From: Allobosea vaviloviae
Lineage (GTDB): Bacteria > Pseudomonadota > Alphaproteobacteria > Rhizobiales > Beijerinckiaceae
Assembly: GCF_001298265.1 (NCBI RefSeq)
Contig: NZ_LGSZ01000009.1
Location: 154,210-218,209, forward strand
Length of the DNA: 64,000 bases
Direction: 5' to 3'
Shown one piece after another: positions 11,519 through 20,633 of this stretch. Both the position numbers and the translations under genes were made by a program. The notes under the pieces were generated by a model. That model did not search any database. It worked only from the letters and a program-made list of their open reading frames with translations, and was not told where the DNA came from. Numbering within the stretch: position 1 is the first letter of the stretch; the number at the start of each line of letters is the position of its first letter.

Positions 11519-12052
11519 CTAGAGTGTCGGTGGCGCCTGCAGGGCGGCGCCGAGCCGTTCCAGTTCGAGCGTGTAGCAGTAGAGCGCGAACAGGATGGCG
11601 ACCAGCAGCGCGCCGCGCCAGGCGATGTCGAGCGGGCCGAGCGCCAGCTCCGGCGCGTGGCGCAGGAAATAGACCGAGAACAGCGCGCCGCCCCAGATGA
11701 AGCCCAGGCGGCTCGAGAAAGCCAGGAAATGGCCGAGGGGGAGGCTCAGATAGCCCGCCGGCACCGGAGTGGTTCTCAGGCGATACCAGTAGAAGGCCTG
11801 GCCGAGGCCCGCCGCGATCAGCAGGTCCAGCACGCTGCGCGGCGTGGATGCGTTGGGCGTGCCGAGGTTCTCGATCAGGATGCGGAAGGCTGCGTGGATG
11901 TTGGCGAGCATGACCGCAGCGCAGGCGGTCTGTGCTCCGAGCAGCACTGCGTAACTGAGCAGGCCGCTACGGCTGGGGTTCCCGTTCGCGATTGGCGTCG
12001 CCGAGGCCGGTGAGCCGGCTTGCTTCGGCCCGGCATCAAGCCCCCGGCTCAT
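11519..12052 (-). CDS. Hypothetical membrane protein coupled to cckA
   Basis: This 177-residue integral membrane protein of unknown function has four hydrophobic segments: about residues 30-55, 75-95, 108-128 and 143-163. The N-terminal 28 residues are polar and low in complexity. Its ATG overlaps the cckA stop codon (ATGA at 12049-12052), so it is translated together with the CckA kinase. That makes a role in envelope or cell-cycle signalling possible, but it may only be an operon passenger. No catalytic motif is visible. Confidence 0.75.
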   Translation of the reverse strand: MSRGLDAGPKQAGSPASATPIANGNPSRSGLLSYAVLLGAQTACAAVMLANIHAAFRILIENLGTPNASTPRSVLDLLIAAGLGQAFYWYRLRTTPVPAGYLSLPLGHFLAFSSRLGFIWGGALFSVYFLRHAPELALGPLDIAWRGALLVAILFALYCYTLELERLGAALQAPPTL

Positions 12053-14559
12053 CCCATCGCCGCCTTCACCGTCTCCACGAGCTGCTTCATCGTGAAGGGC
12101 TTGGGCAGGAACTGGAAATCCTCGCCCTCGGGCAGGTTCTTGCGGAAGGCCTCCTCGGCGTAGCCGGAGACGAAGACGACCTTGGTGTTGGGGTTGCGCT
12201 GGCGCAGTTCGCCGAGCAGCGTCGGGCCGTCCATCTCGGGCATCACCACGTCGGAGACGACGAGGTCGATCTTGCCGTCATGCTGGAGGAAGATGTCGAG
12301 CGCCTCGACGCCCGAGGCGGCCTCGTGGACGGTGTAGCCGCGCGAGACCAGCATGCGGGCGTTGAGCGCGCGTACCGCATCCTCGTCCTCGACCAGCAGG
12401 ATGACGCCGGCGCCAGTGTGGTCGGCGGCGATCTTCTTGGGCGCCTCCTTGATCGCGGCTTCGGCTGCGATCTCCTCTTCGCTGGGCACATGGCGCGGCA
12501 GGAAGATGCGGAAGATCGTGCCGCGTCCGACGACCGAATCGCAGAAGACGAAGCCGCCGGTCTGCTTGACGATGCCATAGACCATGGAGAGGCCGAGACC
12601 CGTGCCCTTGCCGACCTCCTTGGTGGTGAAGAAGGGCTCGAAGATCTTGTCGAGATGCTCGGGCGCGATGCCGGTGCCGGAATCCTCGACCTCGAGCAGG
12701 ACGTAGTCGTCCGGGGGCAGGGCGGCGTGGCCGAAGCTGGCGCAGTCGCCGCTGGCGACGTTGCGGGTACGGACGGTGAGCTTGCCGCCGTCGGCCATGG
12801 CGTCGCGGGCATTGACCGCGAGATTGACGATGACCTGTTCGAGCTGTCCGAGATCGGCCTTGACCGGCCAGAGATCGCGGCCCTGGCGGACGTCGAGCGT
12901 GACCTTGTCGGCCACCACGCGCTTCAGCATCAGCGAGAGATCCGAGAGCACGTCGCCGAGCTCCAGCACCTGCGGGCGCAAGGTCTGGCGGCGCGAGAAG
13001 GCGAGCAGCTGCCGCACCAGCGCCGCGGCGCGGTAAGCGTTCTGCTTGATCTGCATGATGTCGGGGAAGGAGGGGTCCGTCGGCCGATGGCTGGCGAGCA
13101 GGAACTCCGAGGCGTTGATAATGACCTGCAGCACGTTGTTGAAGTCGTGCGCGATGCCGCCTGCGAGCTGGCCGACGGCCTGCATCTTCTGGGCCTGGTC
13201 GATATTGTCCTTGAGCTTGCGCTCGGCGGTTGTCTCGAGCGCGTAGATGATGGCGCGCTCGCCGTCGCCATCCTCGGTGGCGGCGACGGGGGAGAGGTAA
13301 AGCCTGGCCGAGCGGGTCTCGTCGGCGGCCAGCGTCAGGTCGAGCGGGGCGATCTCGGAGCGGCCCTCCATCGCCTCGCTCAGCGCTCGGTCGAGGCCGC
13401 CGCCGGCGGCGACGAGGTCGTGGATGGTGCCGGGCTGCGGGCCGAGTTGCTGACCGTTCTGGGTCAGGCGCGCGAAGGCGGCATTGGAGCGCAGGATCGT
13501 GCCGGTGCGATCGACGGTGGCGATCGCCATCGGTGTCGAGTGGAAGAAGCGCGCGAAGCGGATCTCGGCCTCGCTGCCGCCATCCGTGCCGGCCTCGCCG
13601 GGGGCGCGGTTGAGGACGAGCGTGCGCGAGGGGCCGGCGCGGCCATCGCTGCCGAAGGCGACCTGATGGTGCAAGCGGACGGGGAGGGGCACACCGTTGC
13701 GGCGCTTCAAATCGACGTCGAGCACCTCGATGCGGACATCGCCGGGCTGGCCCCGGATCGCCTGGAGCAGGGCCGCGGCGCCGGGTGTGGCGATATCGTC
13801 GAGATGCAGGCCGCCCGAGCCGAAGCGGGCGAGGTCGAAGTCGAGCCAGCCCGAGAGCGTCGCATTGAGATAGGAGACCTCGCCATCGGCGTCGATCGAG
13901 ACGAAGCCGGCCGGCGCATGGTCGAGATAGTCGATCGCGTGCTGGAGTTCCTGGAAGGCATTCTCCTGGCGCTCGCGCTCCGGCGTCACGTCGGAGACGG
14001 ACCAGAGCGTCGCCTGGCGGCCGTCGCGGCGCACGGGCAGAACCTTGATGCGGTACCAGCCGACGGCCCCGCGGCCGCTGAGGGCGGGCTCGAGCCGGAT
14101 TTCCTCGGCGAGCCGGCGGTTGTCGCGTGCCGCTGCGGAAAGACGGTAGATCGCCTCCGAAACCTCCGCGCGGCCGGTGAACAGGGCGCCGACCGGGCGG
14201 ATGTCGCTGGCGCCGCGCGCGCCTGCCAGCGCGAGATAGGCCTCGTTGGCGTAGACGATGCCGTTCTCGCCCTCGGTGACGACGACGCCCTCGTCGGCGC
14301 TGTCGACGATGGTCTTGGTCAGGTCGTTGCGGGCCGCGCGGCCGGAGAACTGGATCAGGCCGATCGCAAAGGCGAAGAGGCCGAAGACGCCAATCACCGA
14401 CAGAAGCGCGAGCAGGCCGAGGATCAGCGGCTGGGCCCATTCGTTGGCGATGAAGCCCAATGCGACGGCGGCGCCGACGAGCAGGCCCGCCACGAGCAGG
14501 ATGACGCCGATATGGCCGGGCTTGTCGGATCGATCGATCGCCGTGGTGGTTCCGCCCAT
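12049..14559 (-). CDS. cckA: Hybrid sensor histidine kinase CckA
   Basis: CckA is the membrane kinase/phosphatase that, through ChpT, sets phosphorylation of the master regulator CtrA and so couples cell cycle and motility. In 836 residues it shows two N-terminal transmembrane segments (about 18-38 and 44-68), PAS-type sensor regions ([15 protein letters not shown] near residue 100 and two more), a HisKA domain with the phospho-histidine in GGIAHDFNN (about H470), and a HATPase domain ([35 protein letters not shown]). A C-terminal receiver has its aspartate in [12 protein letters not shown]. Domain order and the H-box wording match CckA. It overlaps the next gene by four bases. Confidence 0.93.
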   Translation of the reverse strand: MGGTTTAIDRSDKPGHIGVILLVAGLLVGAAVALGFIANEWAQPLILGLLALLSVIGVFGLFAFAIGLIQFSGRAARNDLTKTIVDSADEGVVVTEGENGIVYANEAYLALAGARGASDIRPVGALFTGRAEVSEAIYRLSAAARDNRRLAEEIRLEPALSGRGAVGWYRIKVLPVRRDGRQATLWSVSDVTPERERQENAFQELQHAIDYLDHAPAGFVSIDADGEVSYLNATLSGWLDFDLARFGSGGLHLDDIATPGAAALLQAIRGQPGDVRIEVLDVDLKRRNGVPLPVRLHHQVAFGSDGRAGPSRTLVLNRAPGEAGTDGGSEAEIRFARFFHSTPMAIATVDRTGTILRSNAAFARLTQNGQQLGPQPGTIHDLVAAGGGLDRALSEAMEGRSEIAPLDLTLAADETRSARLYLSPVAATEDGDGERAIIYALETTAERKLKDNIDQAQKMQAVGQLAGGIAHDFNNVLQVIINASEFLLASHRPTDPSFPDIMQIKQNAYRAAALVRQLLAFSRRQTLRPQVLELGDVLSDLSLMLKRVVADKVTLDVRQGRDLWPVKADLGQLEQVIVNLAVNARDAMADGGKLTVRTRNVASGDCASFGHAALPPDDYVLLEVEDSGTGIAPEHLDKIFEPFFTTKEVGKGTGLGLSMVYGIVKQTGGFVFCDSVVGRGTIFRIFLPRHVPSEEEIAAEAAIKEAPKKIAADHTGAGVILLVEDEDAVRALNARMLVSRGYTVHEAASGVEALDIFLQHDGKIDLVVSDVVMPEMDGPTLLGELRQRNPNTKVVFVSGYAEEAFRKNLPEGEDFQFLPKPFTMKQLVETVKAAMG

Positions 14560-14625
14560 TGCGGTGTGGCCCGTCCCGTTGCCGCAGCACCGCCCGTCGG
14601 CGGCATTGCGCGTGTCTGATTCAAC

Positions 14626-14670
14626 GCATGATGTCGTCTTGAAAACCGGTCCCCACGTCCGGCATCATGC
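14626..14670. repeat. Dispersed palindromic repeat (family E) upstream of cckA
   Basis: The inverted ends GCATGATG and CATCATGC flank a core containing TTGAAAACCGGTCCCCAC. This resembles a repeat I recall as widespread in Rhizobiales intergenic regions. A second copy with the same ends lies at 30983-31029. Confidence 0.7.
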
Positions 14671-14679
14671 CGAAGCGAG

Positions 14680-15747
14680 TTAGGCGCGGCGGGCCTTCAG
14701 GCGCAAGACGTATCCGATGACTTCGGCCACCGCCTGATAGTGTTCGACAGGAATTTCGTCGTCGATCTCCACGGTGGCGTAGAGAGCCCGGGCCAAGGGC
14801 ACGTTCTCGACGATCGGCACGCTGTGCTTGCCCGCGACTTCGCGGATCTTCAGCGCGACCGCATCGACGCCCTTGGCCAGGCAAAGCGGCGCCGCCATGC
14901 CGGGCTCGTATTGCAGGGCGACGGCGTAGTGCGTCGGGTTGGTGATGATCACCGTCGCCTTCGGCACCGCCGCCATCATGCGCTTGCGCGCGCGTTCCAT
15001 CCGGATCTGGCGGAGCCTCGCCTTGACCTCGGGATTGCCTTCCGAGTTCTTGTACTCGTCCTTCAGCTCCTGCTTCGTCATCTTCTGGCGCTGGTACCAG
15101 GTGTAGCGCTGCCAGCCGAAGTCGCCGAGCGCGATGACGGCGAAGAGGGCCAGCGCGCTCGCCATCAGCTTGATCGCGAGAACCAGCGTTGCCGGCAGCA
15201 GGGCCGCGATATTCATCTGGGCGAAGCTCTCGAGCCGGTCGTGCTCGTTCCAGAGCGTGACCCAGAGGACGGCGCCGACCAGGCCGGTCTTGGCAAGGCC
15301 CTTGGCGAAATTGACCCAGGCCTCCTTGCCGAACATCCGCTTGGCGCCGGCCATCGGCGAGATGCGGCTGAACTTCGGCATCAGCGGATCGAAGGTCCAG
15401 AGCGGCTTGTGCTGGATCAACGCGCCCACGAGCGCGGCGCCGAGGATGAAGCCGAAGGGCAGGCCCAGCGCCATGAAGCCGGTCATGACTCCCTTCTCCG
15501 CGGCATGGGCAAAGGCCGAGCCGTCGGAGGGGACCTGATGGGCGTTCATCAGGAAGCTGCGCAGGGAGAGCGCCGCATCCTGGGCCGAGGCGGCGGCGGC
15601 GACCAGCAGCGCCATCGTCAGGCCGCAGAGCACGAAGAAGGTGCCGATCTCCTGCGATCGGGGGACGTCACCCTTCTCTGTCGCCTGCTCCAGCTTTCGC
15701 TGGGTCGGGTCTTCTGTTCTGTCCTCGTTGTCGGCATCCTCTGACAT
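14680..15747 (-). CDS. flhB: Flagellar export switch protein FlhB
   Basis: FlhB is part of the inner-membrane gate of the flagellar type III export apparatus and switches substrate specificity from hook to filament. The 355-residue protein has an acidic cytosolic N-terminus with EDPTQRKLEQATEKGDVPRS, four membrane segments, and a cytosolic C-domain containing the self-cleavage motif NPTH (about residue 269) in VIITNPTHYAVAL. All key residues are present. It is the last gene of flgB-flgC-fliE-fliQ-fliR-flhB, six bases after fliR. Confidence 0.97.
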   Translation of the reverse strand: MSEDADNEDRTEDPTQRKLEQATEKGDVPRSQEIGTFFVLCGLTMALLVAAAASAQDAALSLRSFLMNAHQVPSDGSAFAHAAEKGVMTGFMALGLPFGFILGAALVGALIQHKPLWTFDPLMPKFSRISPMAGAKRMFGKEAWVNFAKGLAKTGLVGAVLWVTLWNEHDRLESFAQMNIAALLPATLVLAIKLMASALALFAVIALGDFGWQRYTWYQRQKMTKQELKDEYKNSEGNPEVKARLRQIRMERARKRMMAAVPKATVIITNPTHYAVALQYEPGMAAPLCLAKGVDAVALKIREVAGKHSVPIVENVPLARALYATVEIDDEIPVEHYQAVAEVIGYVLRLKARRA

Positions 15748-15753
15748 GAGCCG

Positions 15754-16512
15754 TCAGTTCCCCGTGAACTGGCGCAGAAAGCCGCCGAGATCGTTGAGGA
15801 AGACGCTCATCATCACGCCGACCACGGCCAGCAGCACGAACATGCCGCCGAAAATCGAGGCCGGTATTGCCAGAAAGAAAACCTGGAGCTGCGGCATCAT
15901 GCGGGCGAGAACGCCGAGGCCCAGATTGAAGAGCAGGCCGAAGATGATGAAGGGAGCGGAGATCTGGACGGCCAGCGAGAAGCCCTGGGATGCGGCCCGC
16001 ACGGCCAGCGCCATGACGTCGCCGAGTTCTGGAGAGCCGCCTGGCGGAAGCACGCGATAGCTCTCATGGATCGCGACGATGGCGACGTGGTGCAGGTCGC
16101 TGGTCAGGACCAGGGTGATGCCGAGCATGGTCAGCAGATTGCCGATCGAGGGGTTCTGCTGGCCTCCGGTCGGATCGATCGTCGTGGCGAAGCCGAGCCC
16201 CATCGTCTGGGCGACGAGCGTGCCCGCGGTCTGCAGGCTGGCCATGACGAAGCGGGCGCAGACGCCGATGACGAGCCCGATCAACACCTCGCCGAGAAGC
16301 AGCGCGACCACGCCCGACACGTCCGGCGGCAGGCGCAGCAGCGGTCGGGCCATCGGCAGCACCACGAGCGCGACGAAGAAGGCGAGCGAGAGCCGGGCGC
16401 GCGAGAAGATGAAGCGCTCGCCGATTCCCGGCATCAGCATGACCAGCGTGCCGACGCGCGCGAAGACGAGCACGAAGACGGCGCTGATCTCGGGCAGGAT
16501 CGCGATCTGCAT
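15754..16512 (-). CDS. fliR: Flagellar export protein FliR
   Basis: FliR is an export-gate membrane protein that packs with FliP and FliQ. The predicted 252-residue product has about six hydrophobic segments and the conserved N-terminal PEISAVFVLVFARVG. ATG 16512 gives the standard length. The frame is open to an ATG at 16596 that would overlap the fliQ stop (ATGA) and add 28 unconserved residues; both starts are possible. The downstream neighbour is flhB. Confidence 0.95.
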   Translation of the reverse strand: MQIAILPEISAVFVLVFARVGTLVMLMPGIGERFIFSRARLSLAFFVALVVLPMARPLLRLPPDVSGVVALLLGEVLIGLVIGVCARFVMASLQTAGTLVAQTMGLGFATTIDPTGGQQNPSIGNLLTMLGITLVLTSDLHHVAIVAIHESYRVLPPGGSPELGDVMALAVRAASQGFSLAVQISAPFIIFGLLFNLGLGVLARMMPQLQVFFLAIPASIFGGMFVLLAVVGVMMSVFLNDLGGFLRQFTGN

Positions 16513-16592
16513 CGTGCCGCTGGCACTCCGCCGCCAAGGGGACTGCCGCAGGGCCGGCCCATCGGCGATGGCGAGGCGCTGCTGCGGCAGGA

Positions 16593-16859
16593 TCATTCGC
16601 CCGTGGCGATTCGGACGGCGACCCGTCCCATATAGCCCGCCAGCGCGTCCCCCATGAACGGCAGAAATAACATCAGCGCGGCGAAGACCGCCAGAATCTT
16701 GGGCACATAGACCAGGGTCTGTTCCTGGATCTGGGTCAGCGCCTGGACGAGCGAGACGGCCAGGCCGACGACGAGCGCGACCATCATCACCGGGCCGCCT
16801 GCCTTGAGGAAGACGACGATGCCGTCGCGGGCAAAGTCGAGGATGGCTCCGGATGTCAT
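16593..16859 (-). CDS. fliQ: Flagellar export protein FliQ
   Basis: This 88-residue two-helix membrane protein of the flagellar export gate has hydrophobic segments at about 15-38 and 52-72. The central stretch VGLAVSLVQALTQIQEQTL is the family signature, and the length is exactly typical. It lies between fliE (48-base gap) and fliR, in the usual Q-R-B order. Confidence 0.97.
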   Translation of the reverse strand: MTSGAILDFARDGIVVFLKAGGPVMMVALVVGLAVSLVQALTQIQEQTLVYVPKILAVFAALMLFLPFMGDALAGYMGRVAVRIATGE

Positions 16860-16907
16860 ATCGATTCCCTTTTGCAGGCCGCGTATCGCTCGGCCGTCGT
16901 CGCGGTC

Positions 16908-17231
16908 TCAGACCGGCATCCGCATGATTTCTTCATAGGCCGCGATGACGCGGTCGCGCACGGCGACCAGCGTCTCGATCGCGGCCTCGCTTTCCGCCAC
17001 TGCGGTGACGACATCGACGACATCGGCGCGACCGGCCGCGACCGAGGCGGCCTGCCTGTCGGCCTTGCTGCCGGCATCGGCGGTGGCTTCGAGCGCCTTG
17101 CCAATCATGGAGGCGAAATCGGGACCGCCCGTCTCCGACGCACCGGCAGAGGCCGGCTTGCGGAGCAGGTTGCCCGCACCCATTCCCTGGATCGAGGCAT
17201 AGGCACCTGCAGCGAAGCTTGGCGTGGCCAT
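16908..17231 (-). CDS. fliE: Flagellar hook-basal body protein FliE
   Basis: FliE joins the MS ring to the proximal rod and is among the first exported subunits. The 107-residue protein has a flexible Ala/Gly-rich N-terminus and the conserved C-terminal helix AIETLVAVRDRVIAAYEEIMRMPV. It lacks a signal peptide, as expected for a type III export substrate. It starts 14 bases after flgC. Confidence 0.96.
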   Translation of the reverse strand: MATPSFAAGAYASIQGMGAGNLLRKPASAGASETGGPDFASMIGKALEATADAGSKADRQAASVAAGRADVVDVVTAVAESEAAIETLVAVRDRVIAAYEEIMRMPV

Positions 17232-17245
17232 GGTGTGCTACCCCT

Positions 17246-17656
17246 TCAGGCGCGCAGGATGTCGATGGTGCGCTGGATCATCCGGCGCGTCGACGAGATC
17301 AGGTTGAGGTTGGCCTCATAGCTGCGCTGGGCCTCGCGCATGTCCATCGTCTCGATCAGCGAGTTGACGTTGGGCATGCGGACATTGCCGCTGGCATCGG
17401 CTGTGGGGTTGCCGGGCTCGAACTTGATGCGGAAGGGGCTCTGGTCACGCTGGACGCGGCCCACATCGACGACCTGCGCCTCCAGCTCGCGGTCGAAGCG
17501 GCGCTGGAAGGTCGGGATCTTGCGGCGATAAGGATCGGCGCCGGCTCGCTCCGGCCCCGAATCGGCATTGGCCATGTTCTCTGCGATGATGCGCATGCGG
17601 CCGGACTGGCTGCGCAGGCCCGACGTCGCCACCGCGATGCTCTTGAGAAGATCCAT
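17246..17656 (-). CDS. flgC: Flagellar proximal rod protein FlgC
   Basis: FlgC is a proximal rod subunit of the basal body. The 136-residue product has the rod/hook N-terminal block (AVATSGLRSQSGRMRIIAEN MANADS) and a C-terminal amphipathic helix (MREAQRSYEANLNLISSTR), both typical of axial proteins. No signal peptide is present. It is second in the flgB operon. Confidence 0.97.
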   Translation of the reverse strand: MDLLKSIAVATSGLRSQSGRMRIIAENMANADSGPERAGADPYRRKIPTFQRRFDRELEAQVVDVGRVQRDQSPFRIKFEPGNPTADASGNVRMPNVNSLIETMDMREAQRSYEANLNLISSTRRMIQRTIDILRA

Positions 17657-17713
17657 CTTGCCTGTTCCTTGCAGCGTGAGGCGTCGGCGCGCGACGTCAG
17701 CGGCCCAGCCTTG

Positions 17714-18115
17714 TCAGCGACCTTTGCCGATCGCGATCTTCATCAGGCCGAGACCCTTGCTGTAGAGCGAGGCCGCGAGCTGGTATTCGGACTGGTTCTG
17801 CGCGACCTTTGTCATCTCGTCCTCGAGATTGACGGCATTGCCGTTGGGCGTGATCTCGAAACGCTGGGCGCGCGTGCTATCGAAGCCACCGCGACCGCCA
17901 CTCAGGCCCATATGGCCGGAACTGGTCTGGATCAGGCCGACATTGGCCTGGGCGGCGCCAAAGGCGGGTCCTTTGACGTCCATGGGACGGAAGCCCGGGC
18001 TGTCGGCATTGGCGACGTTCTCGGCCAGGACCTTCTGACGCGTCTGGTGCCATTGCATGCGCGTCTTCAGCGCCTGCATCAGGTTCCCGCCTGTTCCCAG
18101 GGCAGTGCTCGCCAT
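17714..18115 (-). CDS. flgB: Flagellar proximal rod protein FlgB
   Basis: FlgB is a proximal rod subunit. The 133-residue product carries the axial-protein motif VLAENVANADSPGFRPMD and a C-terminal helical region (YQLAASLYSKGLGLMKIAIG). ATG 18115 gives the usual length; the frame continues 13 residues upstream without similarity. It is first of six genes. A CtrA-type box sits 65-79 bases upstream, which fits early flagellar-gene control. Confidence 0.96.
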   Translation of the reverse strand: MASTALGTGGNLMQALKTRMQWHQTRQKVLAENVANADSPGFRPMDVKGPAFGAAQANVGLIQTSSGHMGLSGGRGGFDSTRAQRFEITPNGNAVNLEDEMTKVAQNQSEYQLAASLYSKGLGLMKIAIGKGR

Positions 18116-18179
18116 GGCCGTGACCCTCTCCGGACCGGGCGGAGCCCGGTTCACTGGGTAAATCTTGCCGGGTCCATGG

Positions 18180-18194
18180 TTAACGAACGGTTAA
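18180..18194. promoter_or_regulatory. CtrA-type box between flgB and fliO
   Basis: TTAA-CGAACGG-TTAA is an exact match to the CtrA recognition pattern TTAA-N7-TTAA. It lies in the divergent flgB/fliO intergenic region, 65 bases before the flgB ATG. A weaker half-matching copy (TTAA-N7-TTCA) follows at 18219-18233. Confidence 0.75.
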
Positions 18195-18327
18195 AACGGC
18201 CGCCTTTCGAGCATCCGGTTAACCACGCATTCACCATGTTTCCTGAAAGCGCGGGCGCTATGCTATAGCCAGCGTGTTCAACGTCAGGTGGACTTACCGG
18301 CAGCCGGGGCCCGGCCCGCCGTCGCAT

Positions 18328-19698
18328 ATGAGGCAGACCTTGCAGAGCTTGTTTGGCTTCGATCTCCCGACCGCACAGAAGTGGGTCATCGCCTTTGGCG
18401 TCATCCTGGTCTTGCTCGTGCTGCTCGGCCTCTTCGCGCGGCAGATCAAGGACGGTCGGCTGCGGATGAAGGGCCAGGGCGGCGGCCGGACGCGCCAGCC
18501 CCGGCTCGGCGTCGTCGACATCCACGACCTCGACCGTCAGCGCCAGCTCGTGCTGATCCGGCGCGACAATGTCGAACATCTGGTCATGATCGGCGGAGCC
18601 TCCGATGTGGTCGTCGAGACCAATATCGTGCGCAGCGGGGCGCGGACGGCGATGCCGGCACAGAGCGATCTCGGCCTGCCGGATCGGCCGCTGCCCTTCG
18701 ACACGCTGGTTCCGCAGGAACCCGGCCGCCACGAGCCGGCGCGTCACGAGCCCTCGGAGGACATGCGCCGCGCGCCCCCGCCGGCTCCCGTTGCGCTGGC
18801 TCCATCGGGGGAGCCGCCACAACCCCCGACCCGGCCTGTGCAGCCGGTCTCTCGCCCGGCTCAGGCCCTGACGCAGGCAGAGGCGGCGGTCGCAGCTGCG
18901 ACGGCGGCCGGCGGCATGGCGGCGCTGAGCCTCGCCGCAGCATCGACACCGCAGGCTGCGCCCATTGCTCCCACGCCCTCGGCTCCGGCGCCTGCCCCGG
19001 TGGTCCAGGCGCCGCATTTCACCCGTGATCCTGCGCCCGCCGCCAGCGCCGGGGAACTCGACGATATGGCGCGGCAGCTCGACGAGGCGCTGAAGCGACC
19101 GTTCTCGGCCGTGCGGCCGGCCCATGCCCCGGTCGAGCCCGCGGCGCCCCTCGCACCCGTCGAAGTCGCGCCCGTGCGGGCCGAACCGCTGGTCGAGGCT
19201 GCTCCGTCGGTGCCGGTTCCTGCGCCTGCGGCCATGCGCGCCCTGCCGATGGATGTCGAAGCGGAGCTGGAGATGGCCCTCGGCCTCAAGCCAGAGCGGA
19301 CGAGTCCCAAGCCCTCCTCCTTCAACGCGCCGGTCGCTCCGCCGCCGGTTGCCGCGCCGAAGCCGTTCGAGCCGGCAGCTCCGGCCGAGATCCCCACGAT
19401 TGTCGAACCGGAGCCGGTCTCGTCGCTGCCCGAGCCGGAGATCGAGCTCGAGCCCGAGACTATGTTCGAGCCTGAGCCGGAGACGGGCAAGGACGAGCCC
19501 GAGCCGGTCGTCGAGGCAAAGCCGGCCGAGGAGGAAGCGGCGTCCGAGCAGGAGCCCGTCGTCGAGGTTGCCGCCAGGGACAGCGTCGACGAGCCTGCAC
19601 CGGAACCGGAGCCGAAGCCGATCGATCCGTTCTCTGTCGACGCCATCGAGGCGGAGTTCGCCCGGCTGCTCGGCCGCGATCCGAAAACCCGGCCCTGA
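18328..19698 (+). CDS. fliO: FliO-like flagellar biosynthesis protein with long Pro/Ala/Glu-rich tail
   Basis: FliO is a small membrane scaffold that helps assemble FliP. The N-terminal 120 residues show one membrane segment (WVIAFGVILVLLVLLGLFA) followed by a short beta-rich cytosolic domain (RQLVLIRRDNVEHLVMIGG), the FliO pattern, and fliP follows. The remaining ~330 residues are low-complexity, rich in Pro, Ala and Glu (repeated PEPE-type stretches), and end in a short helix (IEAEFARLLGRDPK). That tail is much longer than in classical FliO. ATG 18328 is the first ATG; a GTG at 18274 would add 18 residues. Confidence 0.75.
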   Translation: MRQTLQSLFGFDLPTAQKWVIAFGVILVLLVLLGLFARQIKDGRLRMKGQGGGRTRQPRLGVVDIHDLDRQRQLVLIRRDNVEHLVMIGGASDVVVETNIVRSGARTAMPAQSDLGLPDRPLPFDTLVPQEPGRHEPARHEPSEDMRRAPPPAPVALAPSGEPPQPPTRPVQPVSRPAQALTQAEAAVAAATAAGGMAALSLAAASTPQAAPIAPTPSAPAPAPVVQAPHFTRDPAPAASAGELDDMARQLDEALKRPFSAVRPAHAPVEPAAPLAPVEVAPVRAEPLVEAAPSVPVPAPAAMRALPMDVEAELEMALGLKPERTSPKPSSFNAPVAPPPVAAPKPFEPAAPAEIPTIVEPEPVSSLPEPEIELEPETMFEPEPETGKDEPEPVVEAKPAEEEAASEQEPVVEVAARDSVDEPAPEPEPKPIDPFSVDAIEAEFARLLGRDPKTRP

Positions 19699-19826
19699 GC
19701 ACTGCGATCAACAGGTTTTGAGCCGACGCGGCACTCTGACGCCGCCAAGCCGGTTGCCGGGCGGCGAAGCCCGGACTTAGCGTTGCGCGGCACGATCGTC
19801 TGAGTCGGGCGAAATGACGGCTGCGC

Positions 19827-20609
19827 GTGAGCATGACCTGCAATCCAATGAGATGGCGGCGCGCAAGGCGCGCGGGTTTCGTCGCGGCCTGCATGACGCT
19901 GTGGGCGGCGCTCGTCACCGTGCCGATGGGGCCGGCGCTGGCGCAGACGCTGTCGCTCGATCTGGGGCAGGGCGGCGGCGTGGCCGAGCGCGCGCTGCAG
20001 CTGATCGCCGTCATCACGGTGCTGTCGCTGGCCCCGTCGATCCTCATCATGGTGACGTCGTTCACCCGGATCGCGGTGGTCTTGTCGCTGCTACGCTCGG
20101 CGCTGGGCACGCAGACCGCGCCGCCCAACGCCGTGATCATCGGATTGGCGATGTTCCTGACCGGCTTCGTCATGGCGCCGACCCTGCGCGAGGCCTATGC
20201 CTCCGCGATCGAGCCGCTGGTCGCGGGCCAGATCCAGCCGGCGGAGGCGTATAATCGCGGCGTCGTGCCCTTCAAGACCTTCATGCTGCGCCATGTGCGC
20301 GAGAAGGACCTGGCGCTGTTCGTGGAGATGTCGCGCGAGCCGGCGCCAGCGACACCGCAGGACGTCCAGATTCAGATCCTGGTGCCGGCCTTCATGATCT
20401 CGGAGCTGCGCCGGGCCTTCGAGATCGGCTTCCTGCTCTTCGTGCCGTTCCTGATCATCGACCTCGTCGTGGCCTCGATCCTGATGTCGGTGGGCATGAT
20501 GATGCTGCCGCCGGTGACGGTGGCGCTGCCGTTCAAGCTGATCTTCTTCGTCCTGGTCGACGGCTGGGGACTCGTCGCCGGATCGCTGGTGAAGAGCTAC
20601 GGCGTCTGA
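19827..20609 (+). CDS. fliP: Flagellar export gate protein FliP
   Basis: FliP forms the core pore of the flagellar type III export gate. The 260-residue product begins with a cleavable signal (ending GPALAQ), normal for FliP, followed by four membrane segments. It contains the family signatures VTSFTRIAVVLSLLRSALGTQ and ILVPAFMISELRRAFEIGF. GTG 19827 is used; an in-frame ATG two codons later is equally possible. It follows fliO after 128 bases and converges on the large TPR gene. Confidence 0.97.
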   Translation: MSMTCNPMRWRRARRAGFVAACMTLWAALVTVPMGPALAQTLSLDLGQGGGVAERALQLIAVITVLSLAPSILIMVTSFTRIAVVLSLLRSALGTQTAPPNAVIIGLAMFLTGFVMAPTLREAYASAIEPLVAGQIQPAEAYNRGVVPFKTFMLRHVREKDLALFVEMSREPAPATPQDVQIQILVPAFMISELRRAFEIGFLLFVPFLIIDLVVASILMSVGMMMLPPVTVALPFKLIFFVLVDGWGLVAGSLVKSYGV

Positions 20610-20633
20610 CGCGGGGCGCCTCGGCCTTGCGCC

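Noticed and set aside
11992..14619. Open frame of 875 codons opposite cckA
   Set aside because: The minus-strand CckA frame has all kinase and receiver motifs, whereas this frame is a repetitive shadow rich in Gly, Asp, His and Arg.
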